DNA of 64,000 bases. Source: Rhizophagus clarus. Its lineage: Eukaryota; Glomeromycota; Glomeromycetes; Glomerales; Glomeraceae. Shown here piece after piece: positions 1 to 10,997 of the stretch. Every line of letters begins with the position of its first letter. The first letter of the stretch is position 1. The translations under genes and the position numbers were made by a program. The notes under the pieces were generated by a model. It ran no database searches. It was not told the DNA's origin and was given only the letters and a program-made list of their open reading frames with translations. Location: positions 1,118,501 to 1,182,500 of the forward strand of contig BLAL01000262.1 in the NCBI GenBank assembly GCA_015698045.1, given 5' to 3'.

Positions 1-586
1 AATATTATTATTTAATTACAGTATTCGGTTATAATAGATTATTTAAATATAAATCAAATCCAAGATTAGTAAGTGTCTCAAAGATTGTCCAAATTTTTAT
101 TTGGTTGATTCATAAACTTTATCTGTTTCTATTTTTTACTTAAAAAAGCTTTTTACAATGTTAGAATACCTCTTTTGCTATATCTTTTAATCTCTTTCCA
201 AGATAATCTTCTTCAATAAAACAATAAAATAAAGTTTGTATAACTTGTGTGCAAAAAAAAATATCATAAGATTTTGCATTATAATCATTATAATCTTATA
301 AATTTAAAGTTAGAAATTTTAAGGCTGAGCTCAATTCACTGCGCATGACACCAAAAATTCTTACTTAATCTAAACGGGTTTTATTATTGTATTTATTGTA
401 TTATTCATATTACAAATTTACTGCCTTTTTATGGTATACGCTTACCTTATTAAAATAGTATCGTGATCGGTGTCAGCTGATAAAGCCGTTAATCAAAATT
501 ATAAATTACGCGTAAATTGCAACTCGGGATGATCATCCCCTATCTTATCTCTCTCTCTCACTTTTTATTTGATTTCAATACTAGGG
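1..586. other. AT-rich upstream region of the ankyrin gene
   Basis: No coding region, RNA gene or mobile element end is recognisable here. The last ~130 bases contain a somewhat less AT-rich stretch and a pyrimidine-rich run (CT repeats near 548-560) just before the ATG at 587, which would suit a promoter and 5' leader. This is inference only; no TATA or initiator element is certain. Confidence 0.4.
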
Positions 587-3500
587 ATGGCCTCAACATC
601 GTCCGTCAATGTAAAAGACCAAACTGTAACGAAATATTTATCTTCATTTCGAAATAATGATATTAATGGCGTTCGAGCATCTTTGAAAGAAGAATCAATT
701 TATCGTCGAATGTTCGCTTTAACACCTGAAGATATTAACCCTTCCCAATTAAAATTATTACGTCAACCATATTTGAATCTGATTAATGTCTATGAAAATA
801 TAGATATTTGGAAAATTAAAAATAGATATTTTAATAATGATGACGGAAATGATGATGATGGAATGTATATTATGCCTTTACCGAAAGAAAAAAGGCTAAA
901 TCATGATGATCCTGCTATTTGTCTAGGTGGAAATGAAAAATTTCAAAAGAACTGGAGATTATTCACTGAATGTATGAGAGGTTTATCTTTTTTTTTTTTT
1001 TTTGAAAAAAAGTGAAAGTGTTATTTACAAAATTGATGTTAATCGTACATTTTGATTTTTTATTAATACAATAAAATTTAGCGAGTCTCCTTGAATTAGA
1101 TTGGTCAAATGTATTTGCAGCAGGTATTTCAGTTTGTTCAGATTAAAAAAATAGGAATAAGAATTTTTTATCCCATAATTTCCATAATTTGAATAGGTGG
1201 CGCAGTGTTGTCGTGTCTTCTTCCAATTCCCGAGAAACATGGTGATAGCTTACGTAACATCCGTAATTGGTATCATAATATTGCTTATCAAGACTCTGAT
1301 ATCGATCTTTTCATTTATGGATTGGACGAGGACGCAGCTAAGCGAAAAATGGAAGAGATTTACGAAAGTGTTTGTAATGCTGTTCCTTGGGAAGTGTCAT
1401 GCTTTCGAAGTAAGCACTGTGTGACTATTTTAAGTCAATATCCTTACCGACATATTCAAGTATGTTTGTTGAGAAACATTTAATTTAAAGAATAAGTTTG
1501 AATAAGTTTCAATATTTAATAATGTTTAATAATGTTATTTACTGAATTAAACTTATTAGATAATACTTCGATTATATAAATCTCCTTCGGAGATTCTTAC
1601 CGGTTTTGATGTTGATTGCTGTTGTGTTGGGTAATAAATTATTCAAATATATTCTCTTAGTTACCTATATTTTTTTTTTTAATGGTTTCCTGACTTTGTA
1701 CTATAGGTTTGATGGTAAAAATGTTTGGGCTTTACCAAGAGCTCATCAGGCAATCATCAGTCAATGTAATGTGATTGATTTAACCAGAAGATCCCCTTCA
1801 TATGAAATGAGATTGGCGAAATATACCGAAAGAGGTTTTGAGGTTCGTAATACACCAGGAGTCTTTTTTTTTTTTTTTTTGTCGTATATATTTATTTATT
1901 CATTAAAATCTTTTTTACCATAAAATAGATCAAAGTTCATTCATTAGAACGTTCCAGAATTGACCCTACAATATATGAAAAAAGTTTTGAAAAACTTAAC
2001 GGTCTAGCTCGTCTACTCGTATTAGAGCGTCTAAACACACCCGATAGCAGATACGCTTATGTTGAGAAAAAACGTGAACGCAATTGTCGTCCAAGTCATC
2101 CGAAATCTGGTTTATATGAATCTAGGAGATGGAAAAGAGTTGGAAACTTTAATAAAAATAAATTTGAAAATAATGATTATGAAACGGTAATTTTACCGTA
2201 TGGAACTAAATATAATGCAGCGAAAACTACGAAATTAGTTTATACCAAGGTATGTGATTTTATAGTGTACAAAATCTTTTAACCTTTTTTCCTTAGAATA
2301 ATATAATTTTTCTTTAATTTCAGGACATGGTGTTGAATTCAAATTGGAACAAAAATAACAAAGATAGAGTTCTACACAGGCATATATGTTTTTTTGGCAC
2401 TATGAAAGAAATTTTTGACGATTGTTGCGGTCATTGCCCTGAACCTAGTACACCAGAGGAGGTTGCTGCTCAAATTGAAGATGATAAAATATATATAAGA
2501 GGTAAAATGGAATTTATAAAGGATGATCCAGGAAGGCAAGCAATTGGAAGTTTTAACCCGTTAACTGATGATGATTGGACGTCACAAGCTTATATTACCA
2601 ATGTTAGAGTGGATTTGTGTAGTGCTTGTGCTAGGGGTGATGTGAATATCGTTGAGAGTATCTTAAATCAAAATTCTTCATCGAATGTTAATGAGGAGTT
2701 TCAGATCGAAAGGGCGAATATTGAGGCAAGAGATTATCTTGGAAGAACCCCATTACAATTAGCTGTTTTGGGAGGTCATACTGAGTTAGTTAAAATATTA
2801 TTAAAGCATGATGCGAGAATTATTGCAAGGATGTCAGACGGTAAAACTGTTGTTCATTTGGCTTCACAATACGGATTTTTAGATATTTTAGAATTATTAC
2901 TACAAAAGAGTAATGAAAATAAGGAAAAAATTCAAGAACAAAAAGATAAAAACCAAACTAATAATGAAGTCGATAATTCATTCGAAATAATTGAAAAGTC
3001 GGAAGTTGAACGAGAATCATTAATAGAGTTTGAAGATCTAATTTTTGATCCAATAGACAAAGGGAGTGACCAAGATGATATCATTGATATAGATACAGAA
3101 ACTTGGGATCATTCGCTAACCGCTTTGGATTATGCTATAATATTTGGATATGTAGAAATAGTTAAACTATTAATTAAAGCTGGAGCAAATGTTCAAAGAC
3201 AAATAAAGTTACGAGCACGAAATAATTTATCCTATCCCTATTATCATAGTAGAGCCTCGAATGATCTAATTTACTATCCATTAGGATTATGCTTATTAAC
3301 ACAGGATCAGAAATCTGGACTGGAGATTGCTTCGCTTTTGTTAAAAAACGGTGCTAGTGCTTCTCAGGTATTATTCATTTTCATTTTTTTTTTATAGTCT
3401 ATTATGATTTTATAATTTAACATTTATGTGTTTTATATAGATTAATCATGAGTTAAATACCATTTTACATTTGGCTGCTAAAGATGGAAAAACACAATTT

Positions 3501-5741
3501 ATTAAATTGTTATTAGATGAGGATCCAAAATCATTACAAATAATTAATTCATTGAATTTAAATATCGAATCTCCACTCAGCCTATCCGTTTCTAATAATT
3601 TAGAAAGTACTGAATTATTATTGAAGTATGGTGCAAAGGTAGGTTTATTTCTTCTTTTGTGCGTTTATTAAAAAAAGATCGTATCAAAAAATATAATTTA
3701 ACTTTCCTATATAGGCATATATTTCATCAGAGGATATTGAAGATCTTAAGAAGCATCAAAAATACATCTATACAGACGGGATGGTACAACCTATAACCCG
3801 CGCTATACATAATAATCAATATCGCATCTTGATTGAAGCCGGAGCAGATATTAATGCTATTTATAATCATAGCTGTTTAAGAACAATTATTGAAAATGCA
3901 ATAAAGTCAAATGAAGTCAATATTAAAAATTATGAAGCAAAGTTGAATGGAGAGGAAAAGAAACCACAAGAAGCCGATGAAATAACCATGTTTATCAATT
4001 CTTTGAATGAATTACTTGAAAAAGAAAAAAAAATTGAAGGAGAAACTTATAGGGGATATTTACTTAACAAATACACCACGAAAAATTATTATGAATTTTT
4101 ATACGCGAAGAACCCAGAAGTATATCCTTGGAGTCAAATTCTAACATATAATACTAATAATAATATTATTATTAATGAAGAAGTAAATCGTGAAAATTAT
4201 GCGAAATCACTTGAATTAGAAATCGAAAAATTAAATTATAATAAGGAATGTTTAGAGTATCTTATTAGCCGTGGTGCTAAAACTTACAATGAAATTGATA
4301 TGGAAAATAAATTAGAAGTATCAAAGAAATCGATGAAAGAACTTCAAGAACGGTTAAATTCTGTTAGGGTATTACTAGAAGAACAAGCTGAAACGTTGGA
4401 AGCTGAAAAAAAAGAACGTTATCTAAAAGAAAAGATCCTTTTACAACAGGCTATAGATAAACAACTGGAAGAAATTGATAGAATTTGCAAAAGTTATCAT
4501 AATCAAAGTCCGTATAATCCGTACAATTTAGGATTATTACTAAAAGCTATGTCTTCTGAGCCATTGATTGATTTTGACGAGTTTATAATGAAATTTACAT
4601 ATCTTGATAATAGAGTACCAGTCCCAGCAGAATTAGTCCCAGAATATGTTAAATTATTTCAAGCTATTTATGCTAATGACATTAACACAGTTGAAGAAAT
4701 GTCACGAAATTTAGTTTTTGCCGTTTATGATAATTTAAATATTACACCATTTATATGGGCTTGTTTACGTGGACATAGCGAATTAGCAATTAGAATTTTG
4801 GATATTACTGCAAGTCAATATGAACCTAAAAAGGACACAAATAACAGCAATGATATCATTGATGCCATTAATAATTATGATATAATTGTTGGTACGTGTT
4901 GTAATATACACTAAGAGGCAATTTTTTTTTTTTAAAAAAAAAAAAAAAAATAGGGCCATTAATTCTCCATCTTTAACAACTAACTTATCTTATTTATCAT
5001 AGATCGAAATATAAACGATGCTGATTTTAGTGATGATGAAGGAACTTCACAACCAACATCAACCTCGATTAATGTTCTTGATGACGAAGACTCAAAATCT
5101 CGTAACTTTAAGCCCGTAACTAATTATCTAGCACATGTATTTCTTATGCATCAAACTAATTTTACAAGCAAAGAAGTTTTACCCAAAGAATTCTTTAAAG
5201 AAAGCGGAATCGTAGATACTCTTACATTAAACGGGTTTGAAGTGGCTGTTTTAAAAAACAATTTAGAAATGGTAAAGAAGATCTTAGATTGGGCCGAAAA
5301 ATATCAATATGCTAATGGTAAGATTATAAAATTTTTAGTAATTATATTTAAATCAACCATTAATTTTGATTTGGAATTATTTAGGTGACTACTTTAAAAA
5401 TAATGGAAGTTTAGTTACAAATCTAATTCGAGGAAATTTTACATATGATATAAGAAATTCGATGACATATTCTATTTATTTGGGTTATGTGGAGATGATG
5501 GATTTGTTTATTGAGTAAGTACGATTAGATTATTATGATTTTGAATAGTAATAACAAAATAAAAAATTCGTTCCTATTTTTCCTTTTAAAAGATATGCAG
5601 CAGGTGGAAATAATTTTTCTATCTTTGACATTAAAGATCCTGAAGAAAAAATCCCTACGCAAGAGATATCAAAGTAAATCAATTTTATTTACATGTGTTC
5701 TTATCTTATATCGTGAAAGAGAATTTAAATATTTAATTTCC

Positions 5742-5778
<37 letters not shown>

Positions 5779-7164
5779 TTAAATCTAGACATTATCAAGG
5801 TTTAAATGTAAACGGTCGCAAGAAAAAGTCTTGGATAATTAGACATAATCCTGGTTATTCTAATAAACATGTGGAGCCTTCTTACTTATTTTATGCTGCA
5901 TATTATGGAAATATAATGAGTATACGGTACTTTTTCTCTGAGCGGCCAATAAAAGCGTTGGAAAAATTTGCTAAAAAATATGCCGACAATGAATCGAAAG
6001 ATTTAAGAGTAACGATCTTGGATACAATTGAAAATATTCAAAAAGTTGGAAGAAAATTATTCAATTATGAGTTATTTAGAAATGAAACACCATTTCATTG
6101 GGCTGTACAAAATAATGAACGTGATAGTATAAAAGAACTTATTAGATTATACAAAGAGAAAGAAAGTAAAGAACAAACAGGAGACGATGGAGAACAACCA
6201 TTGACGCTCGAAGAACTTCTAAATATGAGAGCTGATGAAGGGAAAATCACTGCTTTACTTTCAGCAGCTCAATTTGGTTACAACGAATGTATTAAAGCTT
6301 TATTAGAAGGAGGCGCTGATCCTGGAATTATGGATTGTAACGGTTGGTCACTTGCACATTATGCTGTGTATGTATATAACCTTAAACATTTTTTTTCATA
6401 TTTTTTTTTTTTTTTAGTTGATTTGTTTAAACAATAACATTACTCATTTTATTTATAGAGACAATGATAAGGAAGAGACGCTTAAATTGTTACCTGAATT
6501 GTTACAAGCAGAAACTTATCAGAGAATGTTGGAACAACGTAGTAAATCATTCAATCATACACCAATATCTATCTCGATTCTTAATTCCAACGCGAAATTA
6601 ACCGAATATCTTTTACAACAAGTCACCGATAAGAATTTATTCACTTATGATTTCGAGAATAATCGATATCTTCATTTATCTCTTAGAGAAGGTCTTTGGT
6701 ATATCTCAAAAAAATTGATCGAAGTAGAAGAGTCTATTATTACAGATGAAGATAATGAAAGAAATTGTTGTTTATATTACGAAAATTCATTTGGGCAGAC
6801 TCCTACAGATATGGCTATTCAAATGTTTTTAAATACACTAGTTTCACCCCAAATATCAAGAAATAATGGTTTCGGAGTATTTCAAAATGTTCAAAATGTA
6901 CAACCTAAACCTAAAATGGAAGAAGAAAAGTGTGCGACGAAATCTTTTAACCTTATGGTACCAAATTATTTACCTAGAAATCAAGGGAATCCATTAGCAA
7001 AGAGAGTAAACGTTAAATTTGATGCGGTTAATGATATGGTGCATAAATTGGCTAATAAAATTACAGATAAACATAGTTATTATGTTACATCAAAAGAACA
7101 AAATACCAAACCTCGATTGCGTATTCCAATATTTAATTTTAAACCGAATTCCCCAAACCATTAG
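587..7164 (+). CDS. Nucleotidyltransferase-like / ankyrin repeat protein, 13 exons
   Basis: Exons: 587-980, 1197-1459, 1560-1630, 1707-1860, 1929-2249, 2324-3367, 3441-3638, 3715-4891, 5003-5317, 5385-5514, 5593-5673, 5789-6367, 6459-7164; they total 5433 nt and keep one frame of 1810 codons plus stop. The start is the first ATG of that frame. Residues 132-243 hold a GGAVLS turn, then DSDIDLF (D164, D166, D168), then GFDVD (D236, D238). This order resembles the pol-beta nucleotidyltransferase core (G[G/S], DxD, third acidic residue). Ankyrin-type helices occur around 500-600, 660-695, 750-800 and 1530-1575 (for example TPLQLAVLGGHTELVKILL), and a charged coiled coil lies near 985-1085. It is probably cytosolic, as no signal peptide or membrane span is seen. 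Donors of introns 1 and 4 are weak (GTTTAT, GTCTTT) and run into poly-T tracts. Ankyrin assignment is firm; enzyme activity is inferred and the substrate unknown. Confidence 0.85.
5734..5777. repeat. (ATT)n microsatellite inside intron 11 of the ankyrin gene
   Basis: A run of about 14 TAT/ATT triplets lies between the donor at 5674 and the acceptor ending at 5788. It is in frame with the flanking reading frame by chance, so a naive ORF reads through it as a poly-tyrosine stretch; splicing removes it. Confidence 0.8.
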
Positions 7165-7593
7165 TATTATCTACTCATAGAGTTTAATTATGATATAATT
7201 TTTTTCTATTAATTCTCACATTCAATACAACAAATTTTCAGTATATGTTATATGAATGATCATTTAAATACTAATAGAAAGGATTTAATAAATAAAGGAA
7301 ATCTTATCAAAAATTGATAAAAATAAATTTTATTATTTTTTTTTTTTTTTTATTTTTGGTTTATCAAAATTTATATTTTATTCGACAAGGGTGCTCACAT
7401 CATTACTGCAATTTAGAAACCATGTAAATAGAGTACCACCACCCGATGGCAAACACACATTGGAAGAGAACCTACCGAGCATGATAGCGCGGTGATAGAA
7501 GTAAAACGCACTGAGAAAATAAAAGGGAATGGATAAAAAAGGGAAAAGATAAGAAAGAAAACGGTTACCCCTCTAAAAAAATCTATAAACTTT
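7165..7593. other. 3' region of the ankyrin gene and unassigned spacer
   Basis: AATAAATAAAGG near 7287 is a plausible polyadenylation signal for the upstream gene. A poly-T tract follows at 7335-7350. From 7383 to 7510 the base composition is less AT-rich, which could be the end of a decayed gene on the minus strand, but no frame is convincing. Confidence 0.35.
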
Positions 7594-7857
7594 TTAAGAG
7601 ATTGTCATTATTAGCCGAGATACTTTCTTCGATGATTTATTGGTGGTGGCTTTGGTGTTCTTGTTATTTTCCTTTGAAGACCGTCACGAAGATTTATTCT
7701 CCTTCTTTTGGTCCTTTCGGGGATACGCATAAGGAGACCAACAGAGATCTTTTTCTTCGAGATGAAATTCGGCATTTAGCGCATTCCTCGTATTTTCAAA
7801 TAATTGATTAACAGCCTTTCTCACTTCTATATTTTTGCGAACCGGCAAGCCACCTAG
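7594..7857 (-). pseudogene. Relic of an unrecognised gene with one in-frame TGA
   Basis: The minus frame is open from about 7949 down to a TAA at 7594-7596, apart from a TGA at 7684-7686. A consensus-like acceptor (CTAG/GT) at about 7857 suggests a last exon beginning there. The encoded segment starts GGLPVRKNIEVRKAVNQLFE and becomes a Lys/Ser/Thr-rich basic tail after the stop, ending ...KKVSRLIMTIS. CGA in place of TGA would join the two parts in frame. I do not recognise the family. It could also be a non-coding chance frame, but the composition (less AT-rich than its surroundings) favours a former exon. Confidence 0.35.
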
Positions 7858-7949
7858 GAGAATACATTTATAGATTTTTATGAATGAAGCTAAAGTGAAA
7901 CATTTAATGCGATTTGATTTAAAATTTTTAACGGTTTTAAGTAAAAACT

Positions 7950-8640
7950 ATTTACTAAAATCGGTTTACACGTGATTATGCAAATCTTAATTCGAAACTA
8001 TTACTAACATAATGCTAGTGATTACTGAAGAAAAAAATGTTTAATATAGACAATAAAACAAGTATGATGTTCAAAATTATGTAGTAATTATATAATGATA
8101 AATTGTTTTTTTAAAAGATTATAACAAAGACAATCGATTACCCAATAAAATTGCCACATTCTATTGTAAACGATGTTCAATTATACGCAATTAATAAACA
8201 AAAAGATATCTTTATAAACTATACTTTCTTTTGATCCAGCGATTAGGATTTCGCGTTTTCACCGTGACGGTCCCTCGATACGGAAAAATAGCAATCATTA
8301 ACTATTAAGAAATCATGATTAAATTCATTCTTGTATTAATAGAACAAATATTTGTACTGAATTTTTTACATTATAGTTTTACTATTTAAAATAATCGATT
8401 TTTTTAAAATTTTCTCTAATGATAATTTTAATGGATCACTTAGACTTTCATGGGATCTAAAATTTCACTTAATTTGGCAAAGTCTAGATCAATGTTCGAC
8501 AATGCAAATACTAAAACAATTGAGCTAATACAAACAATTAGTTTTAGTTTTCGTCCTGCGGACTCCCGCTCTTGCCTCGCTCAAACTGATATGATGATAA
8601 ATTAATTCAAGGTAAATAATAAATATATCTGATATACAAA
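7950..8640. other. AT-rich spacer without recognised features
   Basis: No open frame or terminal repeat was recognised. A short GC-richer patch at 8548-8582 (tcgtcctgcggactcccg) stands out but could not be assigned. Confidence 0.4.
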
Positions 8641-9648
8641 TATGAAGTCAAGTTCATCTTGATAAAATTCTGAAACCATACGAACATGTCTTAGATCCTG
8701 AATGGAAAAGTTTGATACATGATGGAATTGTTAGTGAATAGGAAATTAAGAGAAATTTGAAAAACTATTTCATATTTACTGTACATTGTGGAGTTTATTA
8801 CAAGTATAATAAAGAAACTCATCGTTATAAAAGTTTTGGGTATATCAAAGCCTTGAAAGAATGAAATTTCCAATCAATCTTCAATATATTAATGAAATTT
8901 TCTTATATAGCAATCAATCATCGGTTTGCGCCTCACAATCAATTTCTTGCTGCATAACAAGATGCAATAAATGCTTATTGATATCTATTAAACCCTTCAG
9001 AACAGAATTGAACCTTTAAATCCAAAAAATTATTGTAATTTCGTTATACGTGATGCCCATGATGCTCCTACCATCTTTTGCTGGTACTAACGGTTTGGTA
9101 ATAAATGAAGAAATTTACTTTCTTTATTACATAATTATGTTGCATCACATTACGGATCTTAGAAACCTTCAATATCAGATGATGAATCTGCTGATTATCT
9201 TCCATATGAAAGAAGTATGGTACTGCATATTACACAGAATTTAGTAAAGAATATTATAAAGAAAAAGATGCTTCTCACAGAAAAGATTAATAAACAAAAT
9301 CTTGGTTCCAAAATTTGGCATGATTACCTGATGGAAGATTACGATTGAGTATCTAATGTAGGTTTAAGAATTTTATATGTTAGTCCAATAATCTTCTCTT
9401 GGATATTAAAAAAAAAATATTAGATTGCAGCAATTTATTTTGCTCATAGATCTGCTTAACCAACTAAATATGTAAATTTGAAAACCACCATTCCAACTCC
9501 AACAAATACTACGCTTGAAATCCAAGTAAATATATTAGTAAAAATTTTTTTTGAATTTTTAATCAATAATAATTAATTCTTCTATTACCGCATAGTTCCG
9601 AAATTAAGCACCCTTTTTGTTAGAGAAGTGCTTAATTTCGGGTAATAT

Positions 9649-9897
9649 TACCGTAGAGCGCTGGCTAAACTACCCCCGTGCAAACTACCCCTAGAGTTTC
9701 GGTCAAGAATTTTGTAAAAGACCCAGGTATTTTACATGAAGGTTTTTATTTTTATTTAATTGAAATCAGTATTTTTTATATAGTATAAAGTACATGTCCT
9801 ATCAAAGTGCCGCCCTTGATTAAATCACCCGGGTATTTTGCAAATTTGAGGGTGGATTTGTAAAAACCCGGTGTAGTTTAGTCAGCGATCTACGGTA
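9649..9897. mobile_element. Inner MITE A, TA-flanked
   Basis: The left end TACCGTAGAGCGCTGGCTAA and the right end read inward TACCGTAGATCGCTGACTAA match with two differences over 20 bases, and the match goes on into ACTACCCC / ACTACACC. Flanking TA fits a Tc1/mariner-like 2-bp duplication. It has no ORF. It sits inside the outer MITE. Confidence 0.65.
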
Positions 9898-9977
9898 TAT
9901 TTTTATATTTTAAATCCTAAAACTTTTATCAACGATATCTCATGATCTAATGATCGTAGAGTGGCATGATTTAGTTC

Positions 9978-10217
9978 TAGAGTTTGGAACCGGTTCAAAA
10001 AACCTTAACCGGTTAATAACTGGTTAACCAAATCTTTAACCGGTTAATTAACCGGTTAAAACTTAATTCTGGTCGGCGTTAAAAGTTTGACCAGAATTAA
10101 CTTATACAAATTTAACTAATATGGAAATGATCTTCATTTTAACCAGTTAAAAATGATTTTTTAACCGGTTAACAGATTTCTTGACCGGTTAACCGTCTTA
10201 ACCGGTTCCAATCTCTA
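9978..10217. mobile_element. Inner MITE B, hAT type, packed with AACCGGTT motifs
   Basis: The left end TAGAGTTTGGAACCGGTT and the right end read inward TAGAGATTGGAACCGGTT form the TIRs. The flanks tttagttc (9970-9977) and tctagttc (10218-10225) are an 8-bp target duplication with one mismatch, which is the hAT signature. The interior holds about ten copies of the palindromic core AACCGGTT/TTAACCGG, plausible subterminal transposase-binding motifs. 240 bp, non-coding. Confidence 0.7.
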
Positions 10218-10510
10218 TCTAGTTCTTTAGATTCATCTCATCAAGGTAAATTGAATGAGCTATAAACCATAAATTTTGAACGAGTAGTTACCAAAAGATC
10301 AGCAAGAAGTGCTTATTTTTGGGTATTTTAAAATGTAGGGTGCTTAATTTCGAGGGTGCTTGATTTCGGAATCGGTAATTGATTCGTGGAACATACCAGC
10401 AATACAAAGTCATATTAGGTGCAGCTGAATTCATAAACAGAGTGACAAATACTCTTAACGAATCACTTCCTTCTTCCTCTTATAATTACGTAAATGTTAA
10501 AGGAGAATAA

Positions 10511-10997
10511 AGTCCTTTAAAAGAACATCATAAAAAAGTTCTTAACTGGAAAAAATTGATTTTGTACCAATAACCACAATATATTGAAATAATTCAATGT
10601 TTACTTCACGTATTTTATACCGATAATTTTTTAAAATTAAAAATGATCATCTATAAATAAATGCGTTTAAAATATTTATCACAAGTAAGAGAAAAAATAA
10701 AATTATATTAAACTTGAGGTATCTGAGTATGTAATAAATAATAACAAATTTCTGAATTTTTAAACTATGAAATTTTATTTTAATTTTTGAAAGTATTGCC
10801 GTTGCAACAGTTATTAGAGAATCCCTTTGCAATATTTTTATTTATATATTAATTACATCTTCCAAATCCTTCTTAATATTTGTCTATGAAAATAGTCTGT
10901 AATAGTATGGGACGCCTACTTTCCGATCAGTTTAATGGTTCCTTTGACACAAATATTTTCTTAATAATTATTGAAAATTTGAAATCTAACAACCTAA
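10511..10997. other. AT-rich spacer
   Basis: No convincing gene or repeat was found. Short open frames on both strands lack coding character. Confidence 0.4.

Larger units (their letters stand above)
9586..10377. mobile_element. Outer MITE of a nested group (TACCG...CGGTA ends)
   Basis: Terminal inverted repeats: the left end reads TACCG, four extra bases, then TTCCGAAATTAAGCACCC. The right end read inward is TACCG-ATTCCGAAATCAAGCACCC. Both ends are bounded by TA, as in Tc1/mariner-type MITEs. A second inverted GCACTT/AAGTGC-type copy of the AAGCAC motif lies just inside the left end. The element encodes no protein and contains two other MITEs (9649-9897 and 9978-10217). Confidence 0.6.
8660..10508 (+). 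pseudogene. Decayed gene fragments interrupted by nested MITEs
   Basis: Three separated patches have coding character on the plus strand. About 8676-8862 reads YEHVLDPEWKSLIHDGIV, a TAG, then a frame through VHCGVYYKYNKETHRYKSFG. 9163-9348 is an open frame ending ...SKIWHDYLMEDYD before TGA. About 10420-10508 reads GAAEFINRVTNTLNESLPSS and ends at TAA. They may be exons of one former gene, since a GTAAAT donor-like site follows CTTGAAATCCAA near 9529, but frames cannot be joined with confidence. MITEs at 9586-10377 sit between the second and third patch. No family is recognised. Confidence 0.3.

Noticed and set aside
5535..5788. Poly-tyrosine protein segment
   Set aside because: It is read-through of an (ATT)n intron with good GTAAAT donor and CTAG acceptor.
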